NCBI RefSeq assembly: GCF_000938265.1
Contig: NZ_JYFC01000001.1
Coordinates: 434,001-498,000, forward strand
DNA from: Agreia bicolorata
GTDB taxonomy: Bacteria; Actinomycetota; Actinomycetes; Actinomycetales; Microbacteriaceae
DNA: 64,000 nucleotides
Reading direction: 5' to 3'
The stretch's first letter is position 1; each line of letters opens with the position of its first letter. Below are positions 36,165-45,076 of this stretch, one piece after another. The notes under the pieces are model-generated. The model had not been told where the DNA came from and ran no database searches. It saw only the letters and a list, made by a program, of their open reading frames with translations. The translations under genes and the position numbers were made by a program.

Positions 36165-36649
36165 GGCGCCTCGAGTACGTTCCGCGCCTTGTTGGCGACG
36201 TCAGGGCTCACAATGAGCGAGTAGCTCGTGGCCATCACCTGCATCGTCGAGGTGAAGTCGCGACGTCGCCGCGAGATCGAGTAGGTGACGACGCGGAACA
36301 GCATTCCGAAACCGGCCCCGATGAGACTCGCGGCGGCGATGAACGGCAGCGATGTGGCGGTCGGCGACAGAACGACGAGGAAGAAGCCGAAGAAGAGGCC
36401 GAGCCAGAGGCCGCTGAGCGCGCCGGAGACGGCGGCCCTGGCGTAGCTCTGCTTGCCCAGCACGCGCTCCACCGTCTTCAGGTCGCTGCCCACGATCGAG
36501 ACCTCGGCCACCGGAAAATCGGCGTGTGCGAGACTGTCGACCGCGCTCTGGGCCTCGACGTACGACTCGTACGTCGCGACGACCTCACCGCGGGGCATCG
36601 TCACGGAATTGCTGGGCGCACGGCCGCCGAACGGCATCTGGTTACTCAC
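36161..36649 (-). CDS. General-stress-protein-like membrane protein (YflT/GSP17M N-terminal domain)
   Basis: 162 residues from GTG 36649. Residues ~22-65 resemble the general stress protein 17M domain (VATYESYVEAQSAVDSLAHA, then DFPVAEVSIVGSDLKTVERV). Two transmembrane helices follow in a Gly-rich pair (ALSGLWLGLFFGFFLVVLSP; FIAAASLIGAGFGMLFRVV), then a cytoplasmic tail. Function unknown; stress linkage is by family name only. Confidence 0.78.
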   Translation of the reverse strand: MSNQMPFGGRAPSNSVTMPRGEVVATYESYVEAQSAVDSLAHADFPVAEVSIVGSDLKTVERVLGKQSYARAAVSGALSGLWLGLFFGFFLVVLSPTATSLPFIAAASLIGAGFGMLFRVVTYSISRRRRDFTSTMQVMATSYSLIVSPDVANKARNVLEAP

Positions 36650-36696
36650 AGGTCCATCCTCCCATGGCCCTCATGTGGAAGGTCTAAGTTAGACGT

Positions 36697-38046
36697 GTGA
36701 GTGCCACCAGAGTCTTCGTCGCCCGATTGGCCGGGTGCACCGTCTTCGACCCCGCAGGTGACCGCCTCGGCAAGGTTCGCGACGTGCTCGTGGTGTATCG
36801 CAGAACCGAGTCGCCCCGCGTTGTCGGCCTGATCGTCGAGATCCCCGGCAAACGCCGCGTCTTCCTGTCGATCGGCCGCGTCACCTCCATCGGCAGCGGG
36901 CAGATCATCACGACCGGGCTCATCAATGTGCGCCGCTTCGAGCAGCGCGGCGGCGAAGTGCGCGTGATCGCCGAGATGCTCGGCCGCAAACTCGATTTCA
37001 ACGACGGCAGTGGCGAGGCCACCGTCGAAGACGTCGCGATCGAAGAGGTAGGGCCCGGCGAGTGGCAGGTGGCGCAGCTCTTCGTGCGGCGGCCCAAGAC
37101 GGGTGGATCGCCGTTCGCAAAGGGAGCCACCTCGTTCGTGCAGTGGCGCGAGGTCGTCGAGCAGACCAAGGGTGGCGAAGCGCAGTCGGCCGAGCAGCTG
37201 ATCGCGACATATTCAGATCTCAAGCCCGCCGACCTCGCATCGACCCTGATGGATCTTCCTCAGGCGCGCATGCTCGAAGTCGCCGAAGAGCTACCCGACG
37301 CACGCCTCGCGGATGTGCTTGAAGAGATGCCCGAGAGCGAACAGGTCGAGATCCTCGGTCAGCTGGGCGATGACCGCGCCGCAGACGTGCTCGACCAGAT
37401 GCAGCCCGACGATGCCGCCGACTTGATAGCGCAGCTGTCAGGCGAACGAGGCGAGGCCCTGCTCAGCCTGATGCAGCCCGAAGAGGCCGACGACGTGCGC
37501 ATGCTGCTGTCGTACGAGCCCGACACGGCCGGTGGACTCATGACCACTGAACCGATCATCGTGTCGGCCGATGCGACGGTCGCCGAGGGGCTCGCGCTCA
37601 TCCGCCGCCAGGAGATGGCCCCCGCCCTGGGTGCCGCGATCTGTGTCACGCTGCCCCCGTACGAGCCTCCCACCGGCCGGTTCCTCGGCATGGTGCACTT
37701 CCAGCGAATGCTGCGCTACCCGCCGCACGAACGCCTGGGTACTCTGCTCGACTCGAGCCTCGACCCGGTCACGGCCGATACCTCGGCCGCAGAGGTCTCC
37801 CGCATCCTCGCGAGCTACAACCTCGTGTCCGTTCCGGTCGTCGATGACAACCACCGACTCGTCGGGGTGGTGACCATTGACGATGTCCTCGACTACCTGC
37901 TGCCCGATGACTGGCGAAGTCACGACGGCGACGACGAGAAACGCACCCCGACGCGTTTCCCCGAACGCCTCGGAACAGTTCCCGTTCCCACGAAGAGACC
38001 AGTACGCATAGGCGCACGAAGGAGGGCCGGCAATGGCACGCAATAA
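36697..38046 (+). CDS. MgtE-N / CBS domain protein without transporter domain
   Basis: 449 residues from GTG 36697. Domains in order: PRC-barrel-like N-terminus (~1-130, CTVFDPAGDRLGKVRDVLVV), MgtE intracellular N domain (~165-290, repeating ADVLEEMPESEQVEILGQL and ADVLDQMQPDDAADLIAQL), and a CBS pair (~290-410, GGLMTTEPIIV; VPVVDDNHRLVGVVTIDDVL). The membrane pore domain of MgtE magnesium channels is absent, so this is a soluble regulator-like protein. It overlaps the next start by 14 bases and is probably co-transcribed with the DUF1003 and mrp genes. Confidence 0.88.
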   Translation: MSATRVFVARLAGCTVFDPAGDRLGKVRDVLVVYRRTESPRVVGLIVEIPGKRRVFLSIGRVTSIGSGQIITTGLINVRRFEQRGGEVRVIAEMLGRKLDFNDGSGEATVEDVAIEEVGPGEWQVAQLFVRRPKTGGSPFAKGATSFVQWREVVEQTKGGEAQSAEQLIATYSDLKPADLASTLMDLPQARMLEVAEELPDARLADVLEEMPESEQVEILGQLGDDRAADVLDQMQPDDAADLIAQLSGERGEALLSLMQPEEADDVRMLLSYEPDTAGGLMTTEPIIVSADATVAEGLALIRRQEMAPALGAAICVTLPPYEPPTGRFLGMVHFQRMLRYPPHERLGTLLDSSLDPVTADTSAAEVSRILASYNLVSVPVVDDNHRLVGVVTIDDVLDYLLPDDWRSHDGDDEKRTPTRFPERLGTVPVPTKRPVRIGARRRAGNGTQ

Positions 38047-38575
38047 CCGCTCAGACGTTCGCCTCGACGCGCCCAAAGGTCTGCGCAGCAATGTCATCCC
38101 GCGCCGCAATCGCCAGAACCGCGATCGATTCGGCCGCGCGACAGAGGCCATCGCCCGAGGCATGGGAACTCCATGGTTCCTCGTTATCCTCACCGTGTTC
38201 GTGGTCGTCTGGATGTTCTACAACACCACGGCGCCGGAAGGTCTGCGATTCGACGACGCGGCGATCGGATTCACGGCGCTCACTCTCATCCTCTCTCTGC
38301 AGGCCTCGTACGCCGCGCCCCTGATCCTGTTGGCGCAGAACAGACAAGATGACCGCGACCGCGTGCAGATCGAACAGGACAGGCAGCGCGCCGAGCGCAA
38401 CCTGGCCGACACCGAGTACCTGGCGCGAGAGGTTGTGGCCCTGCGACTCGCGATGAAAGATCTGGCCAGCAAGGACTTCATCCGAACCGAGTTGCGCGCG
38501 TTCCTCGACGAACTCGATCGTGACGTCGAACCGGATGCCGAAGGTCGCCGTGCAGCCGGAACATCCGGTGCCTGA
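38033..38575 (+). CDS. DUF1003 family membrane protein
   Basis: 180 residues with two transmembrane helices: TPWFLVILTVFVVVWMFYNT and FTALTLILSLQASYAAPLIL (ending LLAQNRQDDRDR), the DUF1003 signature, then a charged coiled-coil-like tail (QIEQDRQRAERNLADTEYLA). Coupled to the MgtE-N/CBS gene by a 14-base overlap. Role unknown; the pairing with an MgtE-like sensor is conserved in actinobacteria and suggests ion or membrane homeostasis (inference). Confidence 0.87.
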   Translation: MARNNRSDVRLDAPKGLRSNVIPRRNRQNRDRFGRATEAIARGMGTPWFLVILTVFVVVWMFYNTTAPEGLRFDDAAIGFTALTLILSLQASYAAPLILLAQNRQDDRDRVQIEQDRQRAERNLADTEYLAREVVALRLAMKDLASKDFIRTELRAFLDELDRDVEPDAEGRRAAGTSGA

Positions 38576-39743
38576 GGCTCCCGACACGCAGCTCGGCCTG
38601 GCGGTTCGGCAGGCTCTGTCGCGCGTCATCGACCCCGAGATCCGCAAGCCGATCACCGACCTCGACATGGTCGGCGGCGTCGCCGTCGACGAGGCCGGGC
38701 GCGCGTCCGTCGATCTCAAGCTCACGATCGTCGGATGCCCGGCCGCCGACACGATCGAGCGCGACGTGCGGGTCGCGGCATCCGCGGTGCCGGGTGTCAC
38801 AACGGTCGACGTCGACGTGTCGATCATGAGTTCAGAAGAGCGCCGCGCGCTCGTCGACAAGCTTCGAGGGTCGGCGGCCCACCGCTCGGTTCAGTTCGGT
38901 CCCGACTCGTTGACACGCGTGTACGCGGTGACCAGTGGCAAGGGCGGGGTGGGCAAATCGACCCTGACCGCGAATCTCGCGGTGGCGCTTGCGGCGCGCG
39001 GCCTACGGGTCGGCATCGTCGACGCCGACGTCTACGGCTTCTCCATCCCCGCAATCCTCGGTCTCGTCGATGACGATGGGCTAGCAGTGAAGCCCACTCG
39101 AGTCGGGGACATGATTCTGCCTCCGGTGGGCCGAGACGTGAAGGTCATCTCGATCGGCATGTTCATTGATTCGGCGCCCGGATCGGGTTCGTCGGGCGGG
39201 GCTGTGGCATGGCGGGGACCGATGCTGCACCGCACCATTCAGCAGTTCCTCACGGATGTGTTCTTCGGCGACCTCGATGTGCTCCTCCTCGATCTTCCGC
39301 CCGGCACCGGCGACATCGCGATCTCCATCGGGCAGCTGCTCCCGAACGCCGAGATCATCGTCGTGACGACTCCGCAACCGGCGGCGGCAGATGTCGCCGA
39401 GCGCAGTGGCATCGTCGCCCGACAGACCGGACAGCGGATCTTCGGAGTCATCGAGAATATGGGGCCTCTCACGCAGTCCGACGGCTCGATTCTCGACCTG
39501 TTCGGATCTGGTGGGGGCGAGGAGGTCGCCAGACGGCTGTCGGCGGGGCAAGACGAGCCCGTTCCGTTGCTCGCATCGGTGCCTCTGAGTCTGCAGTTGC
39601 GCCAGGGCGGCGACGCAGGCGAACCCCTGGTGCTCTCAGACCCCTCCGATCCGGCAAGCGTCGCGATCCTCTCCGTCGCAGACATGATCGCCACCCGCGG
39701 TCGGCAGTTGGCCGGTCGCCGGCTCGGCGTGTCGCCCCGCTGA
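38535..39743 (+). CDS. mrp: Mrp/NBP35-type P-loop ATPase (Fe-S carrier family)
   Basis: About 402 residues. The N-terminal MIP18-like domain (RVIDPEIRKPITDLDMVGGV; IVGCPAADTIERDV) is followed by a ParA/Mrp ATPase with deviant Walker A YAVTSGKGGVGKSTLTANLA, switch-like VDADVYGFSIPAILGL, LDVLLLDLPPGTGDIAISIG and GVIENMG. The CxxC motif that carries the Fe-S cluster in classical Mrp/Nbp35 just after ENMG is absent here (PLTQSDGSILDLFGSGGG). ATG 38535 overlaps DUF1003 by 41 bases; GTG 38568 would give an 8-base overlap and may be the true start. Confidence 0.88.
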   Translation: MPKVAVQPEHPVPEAPDTQLGLAVRQALSRVIDPEIRKPITDLDMVGGVAVDEAGRASVDLKLTIVGCPAADTIERDVRVAASAVPGVTTVDVDVSIMSSEERRALVDKLRGSAAHRSVQFGPDSLTRVYAVTSGKGGVGKSTLTANLAVALAARGLRVGIVDADVYGFSIPAILGLVDDDGLAVKPTRVGDMILPPVGRDVKVISIGMFIDSAPGSGSSGGAVAWRGPMLHRTIQQFLTDVFFGDLDVLLLDLPPGTGDIAISIGQLLPNAEIIVVTTPQPAAADVAERSGIVARQTGQRIFGVIENMGPLTQSDGSILDLFGSGGGEEVARRLSAGQDEPVPLLASVPLSLQLRQGGDAGEPLVLSDPSDPASVAILSVADMIATRGRQLAGRRLGVSPR

Positions 39744-39851
39744 AGCACCTCGTCCTCCCCAGAGGTCACGCATCAGGGTCCGTCCACAGCACGGGCTCTC
39801 AACGGGCCGGAACGCGGCTCCGGAGTCGGTCGCTGCACCTAGCCTGCCCGC

Positions 39852-40127
39852 ATGATCGACGACGCCTATCCCGTTCCCTTCACCATTGAGAAGCGCATCG
39901 CGCCGCACACTCTCGTGCTCACCAATCGCAGTCGCGAGCGCCTGACAGCCTTGTCGTTCAGCCTGCTGGGAACCGGCTCCCTGCGCACGAGCGCGCCGCT
40001 GATTCTCGACCCGGGTCGCCAGGTCAGGCTCGTGGTCACCGGCCAGGAACTGCCCCGGCGGGGCATCGTCGTCGTTCGATGGTTCCGTCCCGATGGCACC
40101 GAATACCTCTGGCGAATCACGTTCTGA
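39852..40127 (+). CDS. Small beta-rich protein of unknown function
   Basis: 91 residues from ATG 39852: a compact beta-rich pattern (HTLVLTNRSRERLTALSFSL; DPGRQVRLVVTGQELP; GIVVVRWFRPDGTEYLWRIT). No signal peptide. No recognised family. Placed between mrp and a membrane protein. Confidence 0.6.
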   Translation: MIDDAYPVPFTIEKRIAPHTLVLTNRSRERLTALSFSLLGTGSLRTSAPLILDPGRQVRLVVTGQELPRRGIVVVRWFRPDGTEYLWRITF

Positions 40128-40195
40128 CGGCCCTTCCGTCGTGGTTCGAGCCGACGTGTCAGTATGGTCGCATCCACGGCGCGAGAGGAGCAGCA

Positions 40196-40963
40196 GTGAA
40201 CGACGACGACGCTGCGACCGATGCACAGCGCAGAGAGCTGCAGCGGCGGGTGTTCTCGGCCGCCAGCGACGCGGCCGACGCCCGCGTCGCGGCACGTCAG
40301 CTGCAGCAACTCGATGCCCGCCGCATGCACGAAGCCCTCGACCGCCATCGTCGTCCGCTCACGGCGCCTGAGCCCGCCCCGCTTCACGAGGATTCGGCAC
40401 CTCCGTCGCAGAACCGGAGCGACCCCGACCCGCTGGGCGAAAGCATCCTTCCGAACACCACCGGTCGCGCATCGTCCCGTCTCGCGGTTGCACGACTCGC
40501 CGTGGCCGCTCTCCTCTCTCTCGCCGTCGGTGTGGCAATCGGGCTGTCGGTCGCCGAACGTCCAGACGCTGTTCCAGAGCCGACGGCATCACGCGCCGTC
40601 GTCGACGCTCGTGGTGCGCTCGCCCTGTTCGACCGCCCGCAGGTCGCTGCCGACAGGCCCGTCGAGTCGCTTCCGCCGACCGTCATCACGGAATCCATCC
40701 GGGCTCTAGGCGACCCTTTCTTCAAGCTCTATATCGGGCGTAATGCGGCCGACATGGTGTGCATCTTGGCTGCGCAGCCCGAAGACTCCTTCGCCATGTC
40801 GTGTGTTCCGGTCGACGAGTTCCCGTCTACCGGACTACGGCTGGAATGGTCTGGTGAGATGAACAGCATGTCAGCAGACGGAGCGCGGGGCACCGTGCGA
40901 TCGGCCATGCGGGCGGTATGGATGGCAGACGGAGCGCTCGACTTCAGCGGGAGCCCGCGCTAA
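40196..40963 (+). CDS. Single-pass membrane protein, unknown
   Basis: About 255 residues from GTG 40196. An N-terminal cytoplasmic half is rich in Ala/Arg/Gln (RRVFSAASDAADARVAARQL), followed by one transmembrane helix (AVARLAVAALLSLAVGVAIG) near residue 105 and an external domain with two Cys (ADMVCILAAQPEDSFAMSCV) likely to form a disulfide. No named family. Confidence 0.65.
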   Translation: MNDDDAATDAQRRELQRRVFSAASDAADARVAARQLQQLDARRMHEALDRHRRPLTAPEPAPLHEDSAPPSQNRSDPDPLGESILPNTTGRASSRLAVARLAVAALLSLAVGVAIGLSVAERPDAVPEPTASRAVVDARGALALFDRPQVAADRPVESLPPTVITESIRALGDPFFKLYIGRNAADMVCILAAQPEDSFAMSCVPVDEFPSTGLRLEWSGEMNSMSADGARGTVRSAMRAVWMADGALDFSGSPR

Positions 40964-40985
40964 CGATCGAGCGCACGAATCGAAC

Positions 40986-41213
40986 TCAGAGCAGAATGAT
41001 CTGGGGAATCCAGCCGAAGACGAGGTCGGCAAGCACGGGAATGACGACGACGAGCAGCGCGGTAACAGCGACACATCCCACAAGAACGAGGCCGCTGAGC
41101 GTCCACGGCGACGATGTCCAGTCTGCAGTCACGGTGTCAGTCGTGACGATGAGGCCGTCAGCTCCTGAGAAGAGAGAAGTGACCGAGTCCGTGCTGTCGA
41201 CGTCGCTTGTCAT
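40986..41213 (-). CDS. Small single-pass membrane protein
   Basis: 75 residues: a Thr/Ser/Asp-rich N-terminus and one long hydrophobic helix (LSGLVLVGCVAVTALLVVVI, continuing PVLADLVF). Downstream of, and parallel to, tatB, 30 bases away. No recognised family; real-gene status rests on the clean helix and position. Confidence 0.5.
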   Translation of the reverse strand: MTSDVDSTDSVTSLFSGADGLIVTTDTVTADWTSSPWTLSGLVLVGCVAVTALLVVVIPVLADLVFGWIPQIILL

Positions 41214-41243
41214 GACCTCAATCTAGCGCGAATGCCTGCAAAA

Positions 41244-41639
41244 TCAGGTTGATTCCGAGTCGAACGGCGTGGCCACAGCAGCCGTCGGTTGCGGACTCGC
41301 ACCGTCTTTCTGCCGGGAGAGGTATGCGGGCTGAGGCTTGGAAACAGGCTTGATCACCGGCGCAGCCGCGACGGGAGCGTCCTCGAGCAACGCCTCGCGG
41401 ATGATGCGGCGGGGGTCGTACTGACGGGGATCGAGCTTCTTCCAGTCGACATCGTCGAACTCGGGGCCCATCTCCTCTTTCATGCGCACCTTGGCCCCGT
41501 TGGCGTAGTCGCGCAGAGTTCTCACGAGCCGGCCCAGCTTGGCGGCGTAGCTCGGGAGCTTGTCGGGGCCGAGCAGGAAGACGGCAATCACTCCCACGAG
41601 CAGCAGCTTCTCGAACGACAACCCGTTGAACACTCTCAC
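41244..41639 (-). CDS. tatB: Sec-independent protein translocase subunit TatB
   Basis: 131 residues. Part of the twin-arginine export receptor. The N-terminal hairpin has SFEKLLLVGVIAVFLLGPDK with the conserved GP before LPSYAAKLGRLVRTLRDYAN, an amphipathic helix, then a disordered C-tail with Pro/Ala. GTG 41639 or the internal GTG 41633 are both possible. It would serve Tat substrates such as the EfeB-type peroxidase encoded at 53.8 kb. Confidence 0.9.
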   Translation of the reverse strand: MRVFNGLSFEKLLLVGVIAVFLLGPDKLPSYAAKLGRLVRTLRDYANGAKVRMKEEMGPEFDDVDWKKLDPRQYDPRRIIREALLEDAPVAAAPVIKPVSKPQPAYLSRQKDGASPQPTAAVATPFDSEST

Positions 41640-41710
41640 AGACTACCTCCGCCGCGTGGCTCGCGGCTGACAGGGCGCCCAGTACCTATGCTTGCCTTCG
41701 GGAGAGTGAC

Positions 41711-42343
41711 GTGTCAGGTAAAGAAATGAACTGGAAGTACTCCGAGGACGTCGTCCTGGAGCCGGCCGGGCTCGCGCAGGCTCGCGCGCACTCGCTCGAA
41801 TTGGGCATCGACCCCGTGTCGCCCGCCGTCGGTGCGCAACTCGGCGTTCTCGCCGCGGCATCCGGCGCTCAGGCGATCATCGAAGTCGGCACGGGCGCGG
41901 GCGTGTCGGGTCTGTGGATGCTGCGGGGTGCGCCCCAGGCGTCCATCACGTCGATCGACACCGAGATCGAATACCAGCAGGCGGCCCGAGCGTCGTTCCT
42001 CGCCGAAGGCATCCCGGCCAATCGGTTCCGACTCATCGCCGGGCGCGCGGTCGACGTGTTGCCCCGCATGAACGAGAACTCCTACGATCTCGTCCTGGTC
42101 GACGCCGACACCGAGAACGTGATCGAATACGTCGAGCACGGTCTTCGGCTCGTGCGCAAGGGTGGAACGGTCGCTGTTCCCCACGCTCTGTGGCGCGATC
42201 GTGTTGCCGATCCGGCACAGCGTGACGACACGGCCACCGACTTCAGAACCCTCATCACCGAACTCTCGAAGTCGAGTGCGGTGCTTGTCGCTCTCTCCCC
42301 TGCCGGCGACGGACTGCTCCAGATAACAAAAGTCGGCGACTGA
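41711..42343 (+). CDS. Class I SAM-dependent O-methyltransferase
   Basis: 210 residues from GTG 41711, of the catechol-O-methyltransferase-like type (Rv1220c family). Motif I is AIIEVGTGAGVSGLWML, motif II ITSIDTEIEYQQAARASF, and the acidic metal-site segment YDLVLVDADTENVIEYVEHG. Divergent from tatB, a conserved pairing in actinobacteria. Substrate unknown. Confidence 0.88.
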   Translation: MSGKEMNWKYSEDVVLEPAGLAQARAHSLELGIDPVSPAVGAQLGVLAAASGAQAIIEVGTGAGVSGLWMLRGAPQASITSIDTEIEYQQAARASFLAEGIPANRFRLIAGRAVDVLPRMNENSYDLVLVDADTENVIEYVEHGLRLVRKGGTVAVPHALWRDRVADPAQRDDTATDFRTLITELSKSSAVLVALSPAGDGLLQITKVGD

Positions 42344-42349
42344 TCATCG

Positions 42350-42378
42350 GGGAGAACGGGTGAAATACCCGCTCTCCC
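42350..42378. terminator. Bidirectional terminator hairpin
   Basis: GGGAGAACGGGT (42350-42361), loop GAAAT, ACCCGCTCTCCC (42367-42378), with one mismatch. It lies between the convergent O-methyltransferase and DUF3117 genes. Confidence 0.65.
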
Positions 42379-42434
42379 GTCAGACCAACCGCCGAACTTC
42401 GCTGTGTGGTGCGCCTCGTTCGTGCGCAGCCAGG

Positions 42435-42608
42435 TCAGGCGGGGGTCACAACCCCCGCGAGAGCATCGTGCAACTCTTTCGCCTCGGCATCGTTCACCGA
42501 AACCACGAGGCGACCGCCTCCTTCGAGTGGCACTCGCACGATAATGAGGCGTCCTTCTTTGACAGCCTCCATTGGTCCGTCTCCGGTCCTGGGCTTCATG
42601 GCGGCCAT
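42435..42608 (-). CDS. DUF3117 small protein
   Basis: 57 residues, reverse strand: starts MAAMKPRTGDGPMEAVKEGR, middle LIIVRVPLEGGGRLVVSVND, end AEAKELHDALAGVVTPA. This is an essentially complete match, by recall, to the very conserved actinobacterial DUF3117 family; function unknown. It lies between two convergent/parallel genes and is easily missed because of its length. Confidence 0.93.
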   Translation of the reverse strand: MAAMKPRTGDGPMEAVKEGRLIIVRVPLEGGGRLVVSVNDAEAKELHDALAGVVTPA

Positions 42609-42685
42609 GCGGCTCCCTTTCGTCGTGAACTTCTATTATCCGCTATTTCACAGCGGTTCCGCCGCCGTCTCTCGGGACGCGACGT

Positions 42686-43897
42686 CTACGGCGGGGTCCA
42701 ATCGGCCCCGTCGACGCCCCAGCAGATCAGCAGCCAGCCCGTCTGCGCGGCGACGAAGACCAGAACCATCGAGACTCGATAGACCATGGACTTCGGCTGC
42801 GCGACGGCCCCCAGAAGGGGGAACATCGGCATCAGCAGGCGGAACGTGCTGGATTGCGGAAAGAAAACGGCCAGCAGGTAGACGCCGTAGCTCAGCACCC
42901 AGAGCCGCAGATCGACACCGAGTCGCCGCACCGGCCGAATAAAGAGGCTGAGACCGAACGCGGCGATCAGCAACACGACCACCAGTCCTCCGGTCGGGAA
43001 CCCGGACTGCGAATTCATCCACCAATTGGCCCCTTGGAACCATGGCGCGAAGGGAACGAGGTGCTGGTAGCCGATGTAGGCCGACCGCCAGGCCAGCTCC
43101 GTGTCGGTATACGCGGTGAGATCACCCGTGACCAGCCCGGCGATCGCCGGCCAGAGCAGTCCCATCGCGGCACTGAAGACGGCGATCAGACTCACCGCGA
43201 TCCGCTCGGGCCACGGGAACGGATCGGTACGCCGCGCGACAAGGCGAACGATCACGTGCAGTCCGAGGAAGAGCGCGAACGCGAGCCCCGACGGCCGTGT
43301 GAGCGCCATGACGGCGATGAGAGGAACCAGCCAGCCATATCGCCGCAGCACCACGAGATAGAGCCCGACAACGAGCAGGAACGTGTAGAGCGACTCCGCG
43401 TACGACAGCTGGAACAGTGCGGAGACAGGTGCGACGCTGAACAGCACCACCGAGAACATCGCCGTCTGCGAGTCCCCGAGCACGCGCGACATGAGCTTGA
43501 AGAAAACGAGCGCAGCTCCGAGACCCGCGATCACCGAGACAGCCACCGATACCGCAGGCCACGAGAGCGTCGTGACCACCATGAGCCCCCTCACAAGGAA
43601 CGGGTATACGGGCATGAACGCCCACGCGTTCTCGCCGATGTGTCCGTCGACGGTGAGGGGCAGCTGGTCCGGATATCCCGTCATGGCGACGATGAAGTAC
43701 CAGCGGCCGTCCCAGATGGTCGCAAAGTCCAGATACGACGGATGCGCGCCCGTCCACGGGTTGGGTCCTTGCCGAGCGGCGATCGCGAGAATGATGACGG
43801 TGCTGACGAGGCGCGCCGCCCCATAGATGAGGGCGACACGCGCCCACCAGGGAAGGACCCGGTAACGCACGAGTGCGGCACGCCTGCGAGTGATCAT
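42686..43897 (-). CDS. PIG-V-like polyprenol-dependent mannosyltransferase (GT-C membrane enzyme)
   Basis: 403 residues with about ten transmembrane helices. The N-terminal loop has FATIWDGRWYFIVAMTGYP, the Asp-containing WDgxwY signature of the PIG-V/GPI-mannosyltransferase-like family, followed by GENAWAFMPVYPFLVRGLM. Probably transfers a sugar from a polyprenyl phosphate on the outer face of the membrane; acceptor unknown. ATG 43897 overlaps the dapE stop (ATGA), preferable to the further start at 43927. Confidence 0.78.
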   Translation of the reverse strand: MITRRRAALVRYRVLPWWARVALIYGAARLVSTVIILAIAARQGPNPWTGAHPSYLDFATIWDGRWYFIVAMTGYPDQLPLTVDGHIGENAWAFMPVYPFLVRGLMVVTTLSWPAVSVAVSVIAGLGAALVFFKLMSRVLGDSQTAMFSVVLFSVAPVSALFQLSYAESLYTFLLVVGLYLVVLRRYGWLVPLIAVMALTRPSGLAFALFLGLHVIVRLVARRTDPFPWPERIAVSLIAVFSAAMGLLWPAIAGLVTGDLTAYTDTELAWRSAYIGYQHLVPFAPWFQGANWWMNSQSGFPTGGLVVVLLIAAFGLSLFIRPVRRLGVDLRLWVLSYGVYLLAVFFPQSSTFRLLMPMFPLLGAVAQPKSMVYRVSMVLVFVAAQTGWLLICWGVDGADWTPP

Positions 43898-45009
43898 TCG
43901 GCCGAAGCGGCTGTTCCGTTCAGCCACCGTCGCAGGCCGTCTTCGCAGGCCGTGATCTGGCTGAGGAGCACACGTTCGTCATCAGCGTGCGCTTTCAACG
44001 GATCGCCTGGCCCGTAGTTCACGGCGGGAACGCCTAGGGCCGAGAAACGGGCGACGTCGGTCCATCCGTACTTGGGCAGCGGGTCTCCGCCGACGGCTTC
44101 GAGGAACTGCTGCGCGACAGGCGCGTCCAGCCCCGGACGAGCTCCCTCCGCGACGTCGACGATCGTCACGTCGAATCCGGCGAATAGCTCCCGGATATGG
44201 GCCTCCGCCTCATCGCCGGAGCGGGACGGCGCGAATCTGTAGTTGACCTCGACGGCGGCCGCATCCGGAATCACGTTGCCGGCCACCCCGCCACTGATGC
44301 CGACGGCGTTCAGGCCTTCGCGGAAGACGAGACCCTCGACCTCGACCTGTCGCGGCTCGTACGTCGCCAAGGTGGCGAGCACCGGCGAGAGAGAGTGAAT
44401 GGCGTTGTCGCCGACCCAGCTGCGCGCCGAATGGGCGCGCAGACCGTGCGTTCGGATCTGCGCTCGCAGCGTTCCGTTGCAGCCGCCTTCGATGAGCGAG
44501 TTGGTGGGCTCCCCGAGAATGGCGAACTCCCCCGCGAACAGTTCGGGAGAGTTTCTCGCCAGTCGCCCGAGGCCGTTCAGATCGCTCGAGACCTCTTCGT
44601 TGTCGTACCACATCCACGTGATGTCGACCGCGGGGTCGGTCAGCTCGGCAGCCAGTTTGAGCTGCACCGCCACGCCGCCTTTCATGTCCACCGTTCCGCG
44701 GCCCCACAGGTACTCCCCCTCCACGAGGGTCTCGTAGCGCGTCGGCACGTTGTCGTTGATGGGCACGGTGTCGATATGCCCCGCGATCACCACACGTGAG
44801 GGGCGGCCGAGATTGGTTCTCGCCACGACGGTGTCGCCGTCTCGATGCAGCTCGAGATGGTCGAATCCGCCGAGGCTCGCGACGATCGCGTCGGCGATCG
44901 ACCTCTCATCGCCCGACACCGATGGCATGTCGCACAGCTGCTTGGTCAATGCGACGGATGTGGCGGCGAGATCAAGGGGCGAAACCAGGGCGGGGGCAGA
45001 ATCCGTCAT
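43894..45009 (-). CDS. dapE: Succinyl-diaminopimelate desuccinylase
   Basis: 371-residue M20 metallohydrolase of the succinylase lysine/DAP pathway: N-succinyl-LL-DAP to LL-DAP. Metal ligands in VIAGHIDTVPIND, GRGTVDMKGGVAVQLKLAAE, the general base in MWYDNEEVSSDLNGL, FAILGEPTNSLIEGGCNGTL, and the late NYGPGDPLKAHADDE. Divergent from dapD, and dapC lies 3.3 kb away, so three DAP genes cluster here. Confidence 0.94.
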   Translation of the reverse strand: MTDSAPALVSPLDLAATSVALTKQLCDMPSVSGDERSIADAIVASLGGFDHLELHRDGDTVVARTNLGRPSRVVIAGHIDTVPINDNVPTRYETLVEGEYLWGRGTVDMKGGVAVQLKLAAELTDPAVDITWMWYDNEEVSSDLNGLGRLARNSPELFAGEFAILGEPTNSLIEGGCNGTLRAQIRTHGLRAHSARSWVGDNAIHSLSPVLATLATYEPRQVEVEGLVFREGLNAVGISGGVAGNVIPDAAAVEVNYRFAPSRSGDEAEAHIRELFAGFDVTIVDVAEGARPGLDAPVAQQFLEAVGGDPLPKYGWTDVARFSALGVPAVNYGPGDPLKAHADDERVLLSQITACEDGLRRWLNGTAASAE

Positions 45010-45076
45010 GCTGCCAAGCCTAGATGCCGACGCGGCACACGGTCGGCGGCAACGACGGACTCGGTAGGCTCAGTGC

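Noticed and set aside
42854..44017. 387-codon plus-strand ORF opposite the PIG-V-like gene
   Set aside because: Charged low-complexity translation typical of the antisense of hydrophobic codons; the minus-strand membrane protein is clearly the gene.
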